Source: Pseudonocardia sp. MH-G8
GTDB lineage: Bacteria > Actinomycetota > Actinomycetes > Mycobacteriales > Pseudonocardiaceae
NCBI RefSeq assembly: GCF_002262885.1
Contig: NZ_NKYF01000008.1
Location: 1-64,000 of the forward strand
DNA: 64,000 nucleotides
Direction: 5' to 3'
Below the pieces are notes generated by a model. That model searched no databases. It saw only the letters and a list, made by a program, of their open reading frames with translations, and was not told where the DNA came from. Made by a program: the position numbers and the translations under genes. Shown here in pieces: positions 48,561-57,260 of the stretch (the first letter of the stretch is position 1; the number at the start of each line of letters is the position of its first letter).

Positions 48561-50195
48561 ATGGCCGCGCCCACCGATACCGCGACACCCGCGCAGCAGG
48601 ACCCCGACTCGCGGGGGTCTGGGCGCCGACTCGCGGCGGTGTGGGCTGTGGTGCGCAACGGCTGGCGCGGGCTCACCTCGATGCGCACGGCGCTCGTGCT
48701 GCTGTTCCTGCTCGCGCTCGCTGCGCTTCCCGGCGCCCTGCTGCCGCAGCGCTCGCTCAACCAGCAGCTCGTCGACCAGTACTTCGCCGACTACCCCTGG
48801 CTCGCGCCCACGCTCGACCGCCTCGGGTTCTTCGACGTCTTCGCCGCGCCGTGGTTCGCCGCGATCTACCTGCTGCTGATGGTCTCGCTGGTCGGCTGCG
48901 TCCTCCCGCGGACCCTCGAGCACGCCGTGGTGCTGCGCGCCGAGCCGGTCGCCACGCCGCGCAACCTGGCCCGGATGCCGCACCACGGCGCGGCCACGCT
49001 CGACGCAGGCCTCGACGAGGCCACCGAGCGCGTGCGGGCCCGGCTGCGCGGGTGGCGCCGGGTCGAGCGGTCCGACGGGGCGGGACGCACGATCTCCGCG
49101 GAGAAGGGCTACCTGCGCGAGGCCGGCAACCTGCTGTTCCACCTGAGCCTCATCGGCCTGCTGGTCGGCTTCGGCGCCGGCAAGCTCGTCGGCTACGAGG
49201 GCCAGGTCATCGTCATGTCCGGGGGCGGCCAGTTCTGCAACACCGGCATCCTCGGCTACGACTCGTTCCGCGCCGGTCTGAACGTCGACGGCACCGGCCT
49301 CACCCCGTTCTGCATCCGGCTCGACGACTTCGAGGCCGAGTTCCAGCCGAGCGGGCAGGCCGAGCGGTTCCACGGCACGCTCTCCTACCAGAGCGCCGAG
49401 GACGTCGAGGCGGGCCGCTTCGACGAGTGGCGGACCCACGAGCTGGAGGTCAACCACCCGCTGCGGCTCGACGGCCACCGGGTCTACCTGCTCGGCCACG
49501 GGTACGCGCCGCAGTTCACCGTCACGTTCCCCGACGGGCAGCAGCGCACCGGCGGGATCCAGTGGCGACCGGTCGACCAGGCCACGATGCTGTCCGAGGG
49601 CGCCACGAAGTTCGAGCCGCCCGGTGTCACCGACGAGGCGCAGCGCCGGGAGTCCCAGCTCGCGATCACCGGGCTGTTCGCCCCTACGAGCTCCGGTGGC
49701 AAGGTCGTCACGTCGGTGTTCCCCGGGTTGCTCGCCCCCGAGGTCGCCGTCGACGTGCTGCGCGGCGACCTCGGCCTCGACGACGGCCGCGGTCAGTCGA
49801 TCTTCCAGGTCGACCAGAAGATGGTCGAGTCGGGCGAGCTCCAGCAGGTGGCCCGCGCCAACCTCGTACCGGGGCAGTCGCTCACGCTGGACGACGGCAC
49901 CGTGGTGCGCTTCGACAGCGTGGAGGACTGGGCCTACCTGCAGGTCAGCTACGACCCGGGGCAGCAGGCCGTGCTGGTCTTCGCCGTGCTCCTGCTCGCG
50001 GGGCTCGGGCTGTCGCTGACGATCCGCAGGCGCCGGTTCTGGGTGCGGCTCACCCCGACCGATGACGGCGACCGCACGGCCGTGGAACTCGGCGGGTTGG
50101 CCCGCACGGACCGGGCCGGCTACGGCGAGGAGTTCGACCGCATGCGCGCGGACCTGCTCGACGAACCGATCACCGCACGATCCGAGGAGAGCTGA
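48561..50195 (+). CDS. resB: Cytochrome c biogenesis protein ResB
   Basis: 544 aa. Three N-terminal TM helices (about 42-60, 95-115, 190-210; TALVLLFLLALAALPGALLPQ, AAIYLLLMVSLVGCVLPR, NLLFHLSLIGLLVGFGAG) and one near residue 470 flank a large extracytoplasmic domain (about 215-465). With CcsB it forms the system II heme-handling and ligation complex. Residues 7-18 (TATPAQQDPDSR segment) are encoded by a full inverted copy of a dispersed repeat (48581-48613), and further repeat-like sequence follows; this part is probably a non-essential insert. Overlaps ccsB by one nucleotide. Confidence 0.93.
   Translation: MAAPTDTATPAQQDPDSRGSGRRLAAVWAVVRNGWRGLTSMRTALVLLFLLALAALPGALLPQRSLNQQLVDQYFADYPWLAPTLDRLGFFDVFAAPWFAAIYLLLMVSLVGCVLPRTLEHAVVLRAEPVATPRNLARMPHHGAATLDAGLDEATERVRARLRGWRRVERSDGAGRTISAEKGYLREAGNLLFHLSLIGLLVGFGAGKLVGYEGQVIVMSGGGQFCNTGILGYDSFRAGLNVDGTGLTPFCIRLDDFEAEFQPSGQAERFHGTLSYQSAEDVEAGRFDEWRTHELEVNHPLRLDGHRVYLLGHGYAPQFTVTFPDGQQRTGGIQWRPVDQATMLSEGATKFEPPGVTDEAQRRESQLAITGLFAPTSSGGKVVTSVFPGLLAPEVAVDVLRGDLGLDDGRGQSIFQVDQKMVESGELQQVARANLVPGQSLTLDDGTVVRFDSVEDWAYLQVSYDPGQQAVLVFAVLLLAGLGLSLTIRRRRFWVRLTPTDDGDRTAVELGGLARTDRAGYGEEFDRMRADLLDEPITARSEES
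48581..48613 (-). repeat. Repeat copy inside resB coding sequence
   Basis: Reads (minus strand) CGCGAGTCGGGGT at one end and GTGTCGCG at the other, 33 nt in all. The only full copy within a coding sequence of this window. Confidence 0.75.
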
Positions 50196-51127
50196 TGCTC
50201 GCGGAACTCGCCCTCTACAGCGACCGCCTCTTCGTGGCGGCCGCCGCGATCTACGCGTTCGCGATGGTCCTGCACGCTGTGGAGTTCGCAGCCGGCCGGG
50301 CGAAGACGTCCGTGCTGGTGGGCGCGGGTGGCCCGGAGACCGGGACCGACACGACCCCGGACGCTGCGCAGGCGCCTCGCCGAAGCCGGGCCGAGCGGTT
50401 CGGCCGGATGGGCGTGGCGCTGGTCGTGCTGGGCGCGCTGCTGCACACCGCGTCGATCGTGACCCGTGGCATGGCCGCCGAGCGGTGGCCCCTGGGCAAC
50501 ATGTACGAGTTCCTCTCGGCGATCTGCCTCGCCGCGGTCGTCACCTGGTTGGTCGTACTCCGCCGCGCACCGGCGTCGCGCCCGGCCGGGCCGTTCGTGC
50601 TGCTGCTGGTGATGGTCCTGATGCTGCTGGCCGACTCGGTGCTCTACGCGCCCGCCGGGCCCGTGGTGCCGCCGCTGCGTTCCTACTGGATGAGCATCCA
50701 CGTCAGCACGATCAGCATCTCCTCGGGCCTGCTGCTCGTGGCGGGCGTCGCGAGCCTGCTGTACCTGCTGCGTCTCACCGACGCGCTGCCGAAGGCCACC
50801 GAGAAGCTGCCCACCGCCGACGCGCTCGACCGGCTCGCCTACCGCGTCACGATCGTCGCGTTCCCGCTGTTCACGTTCGCGATCATCACCGGGGCGATCT
50901 GGGCGGAAGCCGCCTGGGGACGCTTCTGGGGGTGGGACCCGAAAGAGACCGTCGCGTTCGTCTCCTGGGTGATCTACGCGGCGTACCTCCACGCCAGGGC
51001 GACGGCGGGCTGGCGCACCGGTCGGGCGGCGTGGGTCAACGTGGCCGGCTTCGCTACGATTCTCTTCAACCTGTTCTTCATCAACATGGTCGTCGCCGGT
51101 CTGCACTCGTACGCCGGGGTGGGCTGA
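50195..51127 (+). CDS. ccsB: Cytochrome c biogenesis protein CcsB
   Basis: 310 aa, about eight TM helices. The heme-handling signature is AAWGRFWGWDPKETVAFVSW (WWD-type, about residues 242-261), with flanking conserved His in the segments YWMSIHVSTISISSGL (about 165-180) and AAYLHARAT, plus NMYEFLSA. Together with ResB it exports heme and joins it to CXXCH motifs in cytochromes c. TGATG junction with resB. The stop comes 116 nt before the MinD-like gene. Confidence 0.95.
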   Translation: MLAELALYSDRLFVAAAAIYAFAMVLHAVEFAAGRAKTSVLVGAGGPETGTDTTPDAAQAPRRSRAERFGRMGVALVVLGALLHTASIVTRGMAAERWPLGNMYEFLSAICLAAVVTWLVVLRRAPASRPAGPFVLLLVMVLMLLADSVLYAPAGPVVPPLRSYWMSIHVSTISISSGLLLVAGVASLLYLLRLTDALPKATEKLPTADALDRLAYRVTIVAFPLFTFAIITGAIWAEAAWGRFWGWDPKETVAFVSWVIYAAYLHARATAGWRTGRAAWVNVAGFATILFNLFFINMVVAGLHSYAGVG

Positions 51128-51243
51128 CACCGCGTGACGTGGTGCCACCCGACCGCGCCTCGACCGCGGGCACACATCCGACTACCGTCGGCGTCCGTGT
51201 GGGGGTTCAACGGTCGACTCAACGGGTTCGGCGGGATGCATTG

Positions 51244-52602
51244 ATGACAGAGCGTGAATCCGGGAACGAGCAGGACTACCCGGACGGCTCGGTGGGCCGC
51301 TACGTGCGTGAACGGTGGGGTGCATCCCCTGCGGGGGCCGCCGCCGCGCAGGTCGCCCCAGCCGATCCGCCCGCGCCGCGGCGGCAGCCGGACCTCGAGT
51401 CCGTACGGCCCGCCGCGGCGGCACGCGACCTCGAGCCGTCGCTTGCCCGCCCCGTGCCGGCCGGGCAGGTCGGCGACAACGGGGGCGCTCTGCCGGCGGC
51501 GGGGCGGACGGCGGGCGAGGAACCGGCGGCCGACGAACCAACGGCGGCTGAGCCGCGCACCCCTCCGCGCGGTACCGCCCGCTGGACCGACCCCGGCGCT
51601 GTCGCCGCGCAGGAGGCTCAGCGCGCCCGCAGTGCGCATGCGCGCGGTGCCCATGCCCGTGCCGAGGATTCGGGGCAGCGACCCACCGACCTGGCCACGG
51701 CGCGCGTGCTGCGTCCCAGCCGGCGCCCGCCGCAGTCCGGGTGGCGCCGGTTCGTCTACGTGGCGTCGAGGCGGATGATCAACCCGGGCGAGAGCCCTGC
51801 CGACGTGCGCAAGCGGGAGCTCACCGCCCGCGTCAACCAGCCGCTGATCGGCTGCCACAAGATCGCGATCTTGAGCCTCAAGGGCGGCGTCGGCAAGACC
51901 ACGGTCACGGCCACGCTGGGTGCCACGTTCGCGTCCCTGCGCGGCGACCGCGTGGTGGCGGTGGACGCGAACCCCGACCGGGGCACGTTGAGCCAGAAGA
52001 TCCCGCTCGAGACCAGTGCCACCGTGCGCAACCTGCTGCGCGACGCGCAACGCGTGCGCCGCTACACCGACGTACGGGCCTACACCTCCCAGGGCACGTC
52101 GCGGCTGGAGGTCCTCGCGAGCGAGCAGGACCCGGCGGTGTCGGAGGCGTTCAGCGAGGACGACTACCGACGCACGGTCACCCTGCTGGAGCACTTCTAC
52201 AACATCGTGCTCACCGACTGCGGTACCGGCCTCATGCACTCGGCGATGTACGGGGTGCTCGGGCTCGCGGATCAGCTGATCATCGTGTCGTCCGGTTCGA
52301 TCGACGGGGCGCGCAGCGCGTCGGGAACCATGGACTGGCTCGACGCGCACGGCCACGGTGACCTGGTGCGGAACGCCGTCGCGGTGATCAACTGCGTGCA
52401 CCGCTCGGCGGGCGGCGTGGACCTCGCCAAGGTGGGCGAGCACTTCGCGGCACGGTGTCGCACCGTGGTGCGTGTGCCGTTCGACGCACACCTCGAGGAG
52501 GGGGCGGAGGTCGACCTCGACCGCCTCGAACCCCACACGCGCTTGGCGCTGCTGGAACTGGCGGCCTCCGTGGCCGACGCGTTCGAGGGTGTGCCCGCCT
52601 GA
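51244..52602 (+). CDS. MinD/ParA-like P-loop ATPase (Rv0530-like)
   Basis: 452 aa. A disordered Pro/Ala/Arg head (about 1-185) precedes a deviant Walker A ATPase: ILSLKGGVGKTTVTATLGATFASL (about 212-235), the D of VDANPDRGTLSQK, and DCGTGL as Walker B. It closely resembles the actinobacterial MinD/EspI-like group that follows ccsB (Rv0530). It may act in membrane or secretion-linked positioning; unproven. ATG 51244 has a weak ribosome binding site; GTG 51199, 10 nt after a TACCGT box, is an in-frame alternative. Confidence 0.85.
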   Translation: MTERESGNEQDYPDGSVGRYVRERWGASPAGAAAAQVAPADPPAPRRQPDLESVRPAAAARDLEPSLARPVPAGQVGDNGGALPAAGRTAGEEPAADEPTAAEPRTPPRGTARWTDPGAVAAQEAQRARSAHARGAHARAEDSGQRPTDLATARVLRPSRRPPQSGWRRFVYVASRRMINPGESPADVRKRELTARVNQPLIGCHKIAILSLKGGVGKTTVTATLGATFASLRGDRVVAVDANPDRGTLSQKIPLETSATVRNLLRDAQRVRRYTDVRAYTSQGTSRLEVLASEQDPAVSEAFSEDDYRRTVTLLEHFYNIVLTDCGTGLMHSAMYGVLGLADQLIIVSSGSIDGARSASGTMDWLDAHGHGDLVRNAVAVINCVHRSAGGVDLAKVGEHFAARCRTVVRVPFDAHLEEGAEVDLDRLEPHTRLALLELAASVADAFEGVPA

Positions 52603-52620
52603 GGGTGGCGGGCACCGCCC

Positions 52621-52839
52621 TCAGGAGCCGGGCGGCTCGTCGCGCCTGCGGACCTTCTCGTCGAGTTGACGCAAGAAGTCGGGATCGTCGTCGGGGCCGC
52701 TGACCCGGGCCGGCCGGCCCGGGCGGACCACCGGCCGTTGCCGCTGTGGCTGCGGGAACTCGACGGCGCCGGAGTTCATCGCCTTCCACAGCACCAGAGC
52801 GATGATCGCGGCGCCGACGAATGCGATGAGGAAAAGCAT
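52621..52839 (-). CDS. Small single-TM protein
   Basis: 72 aa. One N-terminal membrane helix (LFLIAFVGAAIIALVLWKAM, residues 2-21), a basic middle (PQRQRPVVRPGRPARV) and an acidic C-terminal helix (DDDPDFLRQLDEKVRRR). GGAGGT precedes ATG 52839 at 9 nt. Convergent with the ATPase gene and upstream of nothing on its strand; the promoter lies between it and bldC. Family unnamed. Confidence 0.75.
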   Translation of the reverse strand: MLFLIAFVGAAIIALVLWKAMNSGAVEFPQPQRQRPVVRPGRPARVSGPDDDPDFLRQLDEKVRRRDEPPGS

Positions 52840-52924
52840 TGTCGAACCACCTCCGACGTCGAGGTTAGCCGAGGACGTGCGGCGTCGGGGTGAAGTCCGG
52901 CCCGGTGCTGTGAGCGGAGGCGAC

Positions 52925-53149
52925 TCAGGGACGGGCGGGCGGCAGGGTGGCCTCGCTCGTGAGGTCGGCCAGCATGCTGCGCACCTCGGACTCGCGGAAG
53001 CGCCGGTGGCCGCCCGGGGTGCGGATCGAGCCGATCCGCCCGGCGGAGGCCCAGCGCGTGACGGTCTTCGGGTCGACCCGGAAGAGCGCGGCCACCTCAC
53101 CGGGAGTGAGCAGTCGTTCGGTGCTGCCGGCGTGGACCGTGGTCGACAT
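52925..53149 (-). CDS. bldC: Developmental regulator BldC
   Basis: 74 aa, MerR-like single winged helix. LLTPGEVAALFRVDPKTVTRWASAGRIGSIRTPGGHRRFRESEVRSML follows Streptomyces BldC almost residue for residue as I recall it. BldC binds cooperatively to direct repeats and delays the start of sporulation. GGGAGGTC lies before ATG 53149. Its place near ccsB and menA is conserved in many Actinobacteria that do not sporulate as well, so the name implies homology rather than a proven role. Confidence 0.93.
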   Translation of the reverse strand: MSTTVHAGSTERLLTPGEVAALFRVDPKTVTRWASAGRIGSIRTPGGHRRFRESEVRSMLADLTSEATLPPARP

Positions 53150-53300
53150 GCATGACCTCCCAGAGCGAGGATGTTTCCGGGTCATCGTGACACCTCGGAC
53201 CCCGGGTACTCGAACGGTTGTCCGGAGGTAAAGGGCTCTTAAAGGACGAACCGGACACGCGGGCATCGCACTCCCGCGACCGGGGCGTCGGCCACGGTCG

Positions 53301-53306
53301 TACCCT
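53301..53306 (+). promoter_or_regulatory. -10 box for leaderless DUF4229 gene
   Basis: TACCCT, 6 nt before ATG 53313. Confidence 0.5.
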
Positions 53307-53312
53307 CGGGGC

Positions 53313-53711
53313 ATGTCCTCGCGCACTCCGACCACCGGGCAGCCGGGGCTGGCTGCCACCGTCGGGCTCTACACGGGCGCCCGCGTGGCGCTGGTCGCCG
53401 TGGTGGCGGCGCTGCTGCTGCTGGCGGGAGTGCCGATGCTCATCGCGCTGCTCGTGGCGCTGATCGTCGCTCTACCGCTGTCGATGGTGCTGTTCCGCGG
53501 GCTGCGCAGCCGCCTGGACGGTGCGCTGCACGTCGCGCGCGAGCGGCGTGCGCAGGAGCGGGAGGCGCTGCGGGCGCGGCTGCGCGGGGACGTCCCCGCG
53601 GGCGCCGAACACGCAGACACCGAACACCCAGACACCGAACACCCAGACGCATCGGACGGAGCCGCGTCAGACGAACCGGCCGACCGCGAGGCCGACCGCG
53701 GTCAGCACTGA
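53313..53711 (+). CDS. DUF4229 membrane protein
   Basis: 132 aa. Two membrane helices (about 22-42 and 45-60; RVALVAVVAALLLLAGVPM, LLVALIVALPLSMVLF) followed by a basic amphipathic helix (LRSRLDGALHVARERRAQE) and an acidic tail with two AEHPDTEHPDT-like units. This is the DUF4229 layout known next to menA and ccs genes in Actinobacteria. Its last 45 nt overlap the 3' end of the convergent menA gene, which is unusual and may produce antisense pairing. Confidence 0.85.
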   Translation: MSSRTPTTGQPGLAATVGLYTGARVALVAVVAALLLLAGVPMLIALLVALIVALPLSMVLFRGLRSRLDGALHVARERRAQEREALRARLRGDVPAGAEHADTEHPDTEHPDASDGAASDEPADREADRGQH

Positions 53712-54548
53712 CCAGGCGAGCAGCAGCACGCCGGTCTGGGCCAGCACGCGGATCAGGTCGGTGCCCTCGGCGCCGCGCAGGACGTCCCGGACGGGCACCA
53801 CGGCGAACGGCACGGCCAGCAGCGCGATCAGCATCGACCAGCTGCGCAGCCCGGCGCCCGCCGACAGCAGGAACGGCAGCAGCATCATCCCGGCGTAGAG
53901 GCGGCGGGTGTCGCGGTCGCCGAGGAAGACCGCCAGCGTGCGCTTGCCCACGGCGGTGTCGGTGGGGATGTCGCGCAGGTTGTTGGCCACGAGTACGGCG
54001 CTGGTGAGCATGCCCACCCCGACCGCGGTGACCACGGCGAGCGCCCCCGGCGGCCCGCTCTGGGTGTACACGGTGCCGAGCACGCCGACGAGCCCGTAGA
54101 ACACGAAGACGGCGATCTCGCCCAGGCCGAGGTACCCGTAGGGGTGGGAGCCACCGGTGTAGAACCAGGCGGCGACGATGCAGAGCGCCCCGACCGCGAT
54201 CAGCCACCACTGCTGCGTGAGCGAGACCAGCGTCAGCCCCGCCAGCCCGGCGATCGCGAGGCTCGCGATCGCGGCGGCCCGCACGGTGGACGGCGCGGCG
54301 AGGCGGGAGCCCACCAGCCGCAGCGGCCCCACCCGCTCGTCGTCGGTGCCGCGGATGCCGTCGGAGTAGTCGTTGGCGTAGTTGACGCCGATCATCAGCG
54401 ACACGGCGACGAGCAGCGCCAGCACCGCGCGTCCGGGGGCGATGACACCGTGCCCCATCGCCGCTCCGGTGCCGGCGATGACGGGGGAGAGGGCGGTCGG
54501 CAGGGTGCGCGGTCGAGCACCCTCCACCCACTGCGCGAGCGTGGCCAC
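53667..54548 (-). CDS. menA: 1,4-dihydroxy-2-naphthoate polyprenyltransferase
   Basis: 293 aa, UbiA superfamily, eight to nine TM helices. The first Asp-rich motif is GVNYANDYSDGIRGTDD (about residues 54-70) and the second DIPTDTAVGKRTLAV (about 193-207). It joins a polyprenyl chain to the naphthoate ring in menaquinone synthesis. GTG 54548 follows TAACGT at 6 nt (54555-54560, minus), a leaderless start. The 3' end overlaps the DUF4229 gene. Confidence 0.95.
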   Translation of the reverse strand: MATLAQWVEGARPRTLPTALSPVIAGTGAAMGHGVIAPGRAVLALLVAVSLMIGVNYANDYSDGIRGTDDERVGPLRLVGSRLAAPSTVRAAAIASLAIAGLAGLTLVSLTQQWWLIAVGALCIVAAWFYTGGSHPYGYLGLGEIAVFVFYGLVGVLGTVYTQSGPPGALAVVTAVGVGMLTSAVLVANNLRDIPTDTAVGKRTLAVFLGDRDTRRLYAGMMLLPFLLSAGAGLRSWSMLIALLAVPFAVVPVRDVLRGAEGTDLIRVLAQTGVLLLAWSVLTAVGLAVGRFV

Positions 54549-54554
54549 GCAGGA

Positions 54555-54560
54555 ACGTTA
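54555..54560 (-). promoter_or_regulatory. -10 box for leaderless menA
   Basis: TAACGT on the minus strand, 6 nt before GTG 54548. Confidence 0.5.
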
Positions 54561-54603
54561 TCCCGCGGCCGTATCCGCCTCGCCGGGAGTCTCGTGGCCC
54601 GCC

Positions 54604-54690
54604 CGCGACACGCGTGCACCCAGAGCCCGACTCGCGGGGGGAGGGGGGCGTTCCTCCCGCGAGTCGGGGTCTCGATGCACGCATGTCGCG
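54604..54690. repeat. Inverted pair of CGCGA/TCGCG-ended elements
   Basis: Inverted copy 54604-54636 and direct copy 54659-54690. The two can pair into a long imperfect hairpin. They lie between the menA start and the stop of the secreted-protein gene, where a terminator is expected. Confidence 0.75.
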
Positions 54691-54703
54691 GCGCGGATGC
54701 GTG

Positions 54704-55924
54704 TCATGGCCTGCCGCAGGCCACGGCCTGCTCCAGGTCGGGGACCGCCGAGGCCTCGAGGTACTGGTCGGTCCCGATGCGCAGCCACCGGTCGTCGCCG
54801 TCCTCCAGCACGCACGTCACGGGCACGGCGGCGTGCTCCACGGCGACCCCGACGACCTCGGCGGCCGCGTCGGGGGCCGCGAGCACATCGGTGTCCACGT
54901 CGACCCGGGACAGCCGTTCGGTGCCCGTCCACAGGTAGTCCACGGTGACCCAGGCGTTGTCCTTCAGACCCAGCGCGTCCCAGAACAGGCCGTCGCCCAG
55001 GTCGATGCCCGACGGGTTGGCCACCCGCCGGCCGTACTGGTCGCGCCCGCCGTTGTACCCGTCCTGGTGCGCGGCCTGCGCCTGCGGCACGCCTCGGGGC
55101 AGGTCGCGCCACTCCTGGCGCCGGGAGGGCGGGTTCCAGTAGTCGTCGCGGGTGTTCCACGGCCCCACGTCCCAGACCGGGGCGAAGGCGCAGCGCCCCG
55201 TCCGCGCGCACACCTTCACCGTGTAGTCGCTGCTGCCGCGCGGGGAGAGCGCACGGCGCGAGGGCAACGCGGCGAAGTGGTCGCGCGGGCGGATGACGTG
55301 CCCGTTCGCGGTGGTGCCGCCGACGAGCCCTTCCCGCGTGGCGAACACGCGGTAGGAGAGCGCCTCCGCCGCCTCCTCACCCTCGGTGTGGCCCGGTGGA
55401 GCCGGATGGGCGGTGAGGGTCACCGAGCGGACGACGGGCCCGGCGGCCGGGTCGCCCGCGAGTACCAGCCGGCCCTGCACCTCGGTGCCGGCGACGGGGA
55501 GGGCCACCACCCGCTCGGTCCCGTCCGTCGCGGCGGGTACCCACTCCGTCCAGCCGCCGCTGCTGCGGCGGGTCCGGACGTCGACGGTGGCGGTCGCCCC
55601 GGGCGGGACGTCGGCGTCGACCGCCGCGACGACCCGGTTCGTGGCGTGCTCCAGCCGGCGCGCGGGGAACGTCAGCAGGCCGGTCGGGCGCACCGTCGTC
55701 TCGGGCGCGGCCCGCTCGTCGGCGCCCCCCTCGGTCGCGGCGGGGAACGCCGTCCGCGGATCGAGGCGGGCCGCCGTGCCGTCGAATGCGATGCCCGCGG
55801 CCTCACCGGCCGGAAGGTCCGCGGGCCACGAGGGCGGCGGATCGGCGGCCGCGGCGGGCCCGACCGTGCCGAGGGCGAGGCTGCCCGCGATGCCCAGCAC
55901 CGCGGTCGCCGTTGCCCACCTCAT
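54704..55924 (-). CDS. Secreted protein of unknown function
   Basis: 406 aa. A Sec signal peptide (MRWATATAVLGIAGSLALG...GPAAAA, cleaved near residue 29) is followed by a beta-rich part (about 60-190) with VDVRTRRSSGGWTEWVPAA and LVLAGDPAAG segments. The C-terminal region (about 210-400) has KVCARTGRCAFAPVWDVGPWN and GIDLGDGLFWDALGL. Two Cys in CARTGRC could form a disulfide. I recall similar DVGPWN/GIDL proteins from Streptomyces, but no catalytic motif is visible. GGGGGA precedes ATG 55924. Confidence 0.75.
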   Translation of the reverse strand: MRWATATAVLGIAGSLALGTVGPAAAADPPPSWPADLPAGEAAGIAFDGTAARLDPRTAFPAATEGGADERAAPETTVRPTGLLTFPARRLEHATNRVVAAVDADVPPGATATVDVRTRRSSGGWTEWVPAATDGTERVVALPVAGTEVQGRLVLAGDPAAGPVVRSVTLTAHPAPPGHTEGEEAAEALSYRVFATREGLVGGTTANGHVIRPRDHFAALPSRRALSPRGSSDYTVKVCARTGRCAFAPVWDVGPWNTRDDYWNPPSRRQEWRDLPRGVPQAQAAHQDGYNGGRDQYGRRVANPSGIDLGDGLFWDALGLKDNAWVTVDYLWTGTERLSRVDVDTDVLAAPDAAAEVVGVAVEHAAVPVTCVLEDGDDRWLRIGTDQYLEASAVPDLEQAVACGRP

Positions 55925-56038
55925 GCGTCCCCCTGGTGCGCCTGTGACGGGAGTACCTGTCCGGGACGGAGCACAACGGATGAGACGGGCGGGGTCAATC
56001 AACGCAGAGTGAGCGCCCCGATGAGGTGTAGTCCGAAG

Positions 56039-57199
56039 TCACCCGTCACGGTGGTGTGGACGAGTGAGGATCTGGGCAGCAGCCGTGCGGTCGGGCTTCC
56101 CGATGCCCCGCAGCGGGATCGCGGGCACGGCGCGCAGGAGCCGGGGCACGGCCGCACGGCCGAGTTCCGCCCGGACCGCGGCCCGGAGTCGCTCGGCGAG
56201 TGCGGGGTCGAGTGGGCGCGCCGGGTCGTCCCCCTCCGGTACGACGACGGCCGCCACGAGCCGGCCCCACTCGGGGTCCGGGATCCCGACCACGCACGCG
56301 GCGGTGATCCCGGCCTGGGCCGCCAGCACGCGCTCCACCGCGGCGGGAGCGACGTTCTCCCCACCTGTGACGATCACGTCGTCGGCGCGGCCGAGCACCT
56401 CGAGGTGCCCCTCGTGCCAGCGCCCGAGGTCGCTCGTGCGGAACCACCCGTCGGCGAAGGCAGCTGCGGTGAGCGCGGGGGCGTCGAGGTAGCCGTCGGC
56501 GAGCGTGGCACCGCCGAGCCGGATGCGGCCTCCCGCGTCCAGCGCGACGCGCACGCCGTCGAGGGGGCTCCCGTCGTAGACGCAGCCGCCTGCCGTTTCG
56601 CTCATCCCGTACGTCGTGACGACCGCGACGCCCGCGTCACGCGCGCGCTCGCGCAACGCAGCGGCGAGCGCGGCCCCGCCGACGAGCACGGCGTCGTAGC
56701 CGCGCAGCGCGTCGAGGGCGGCGCCACCGGCGTCGAGGATCCGGGCGAGCTGGGTGGGCACGAGGCTGGTGCAGCACCGTCCGGTGCCCAGCTTGCGCGT
56801 CGCGGCGGCGAAATCCTCGGGCCGGAACCCGGCGCGCAGGTCCTGCACGACGGGCGGCGCACCCGCGAGCAGGGACCGGACCACCACCTGCACCCCCGCG
56901 ACGTGCTGCGCCGGCAACGCGAGCAGCCAGCGCGCGGACCCGCCGAGCCGTGCCGCGGTGGCCAGCGCGGACGCCCGCAGCGCGGCGGCGGAGAGCACCA
57001 CGTGCTTGGCGTCGCCCGTGGAGCCGGAGGTGGCGATCACGAGCGCCGCGGCGGGGCCGGGCTCGGCGGTGGCGGCCGGGTCGCCGGGCCCGAGCGGCAG
57101 CACGGCCGGGCCGCCGTCGAGGGCGGCACCCACGGCGGCGACGAGCGCGCGGGTTGCGGCGGGCGAGCCGTCCACGGGCAGCACCCGCAGGCGACTCAT
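56039..57199 (-). CDS. menE: o-Succinylbenzoate-CoA ligase
   Basis: 386 aa, short ANL enzyme, the length of actinobacterial MenE. P-loop VIATSGSTGDAKHVVLS (about 54-70), LVPTQLARIL, VTTYGMSETAGGCVYDG (A5), DGWFRTSDLGRW (A7) and GRADDVIVTGGENVAP (hinge). The catalytic Lys is in IPLRGIGKPDR. Makes o-succinylbenzoyl-CoA for MenB, whose gene is just upstream on the same strand; the gap of about 60 nt suggests co-transcription menB-menE. Confidence 0.93.
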   Translation of the reverse strand: MSRLRVLPVDGSPAATRALVAAVGAALDGGPAVLPLGPGDPAATAEPGPAAALVIATSGSTGDAKHVVLSAAALRASALATAARLGGSARWLLALPAQHVAGVQVVVRSLLAGAPPVVQDLRAGFRPEDFAAATRKLGTGRCCTSLVPTQLARILDAGGAALDALRGYDAVLVGGAALAAALRERARDAGVAVVTTYGMSETAGGCVYDGSPLDGVRVALDAGGRIRLGGATLADGYLDAPALTAAAFADGWFRTSDLGRWHEGHLEVLGRADDVIVTGGENVAPAAVERVLAAQAGITAACVVGIPDPEWGRLVAAVVVPEGDDPARPLDPALAERLRAAVRAELGRAAVPRLLRAVPAIPLRGIGKPDRTAAAQILTRPHHRDG

Positions 57200-57260
57200 C
57201 GCACGGCCTCGTGGCGGAGCGCGAGACCCGTGTACCCGCGGCGCAGGCTCGCGGGCGGGG

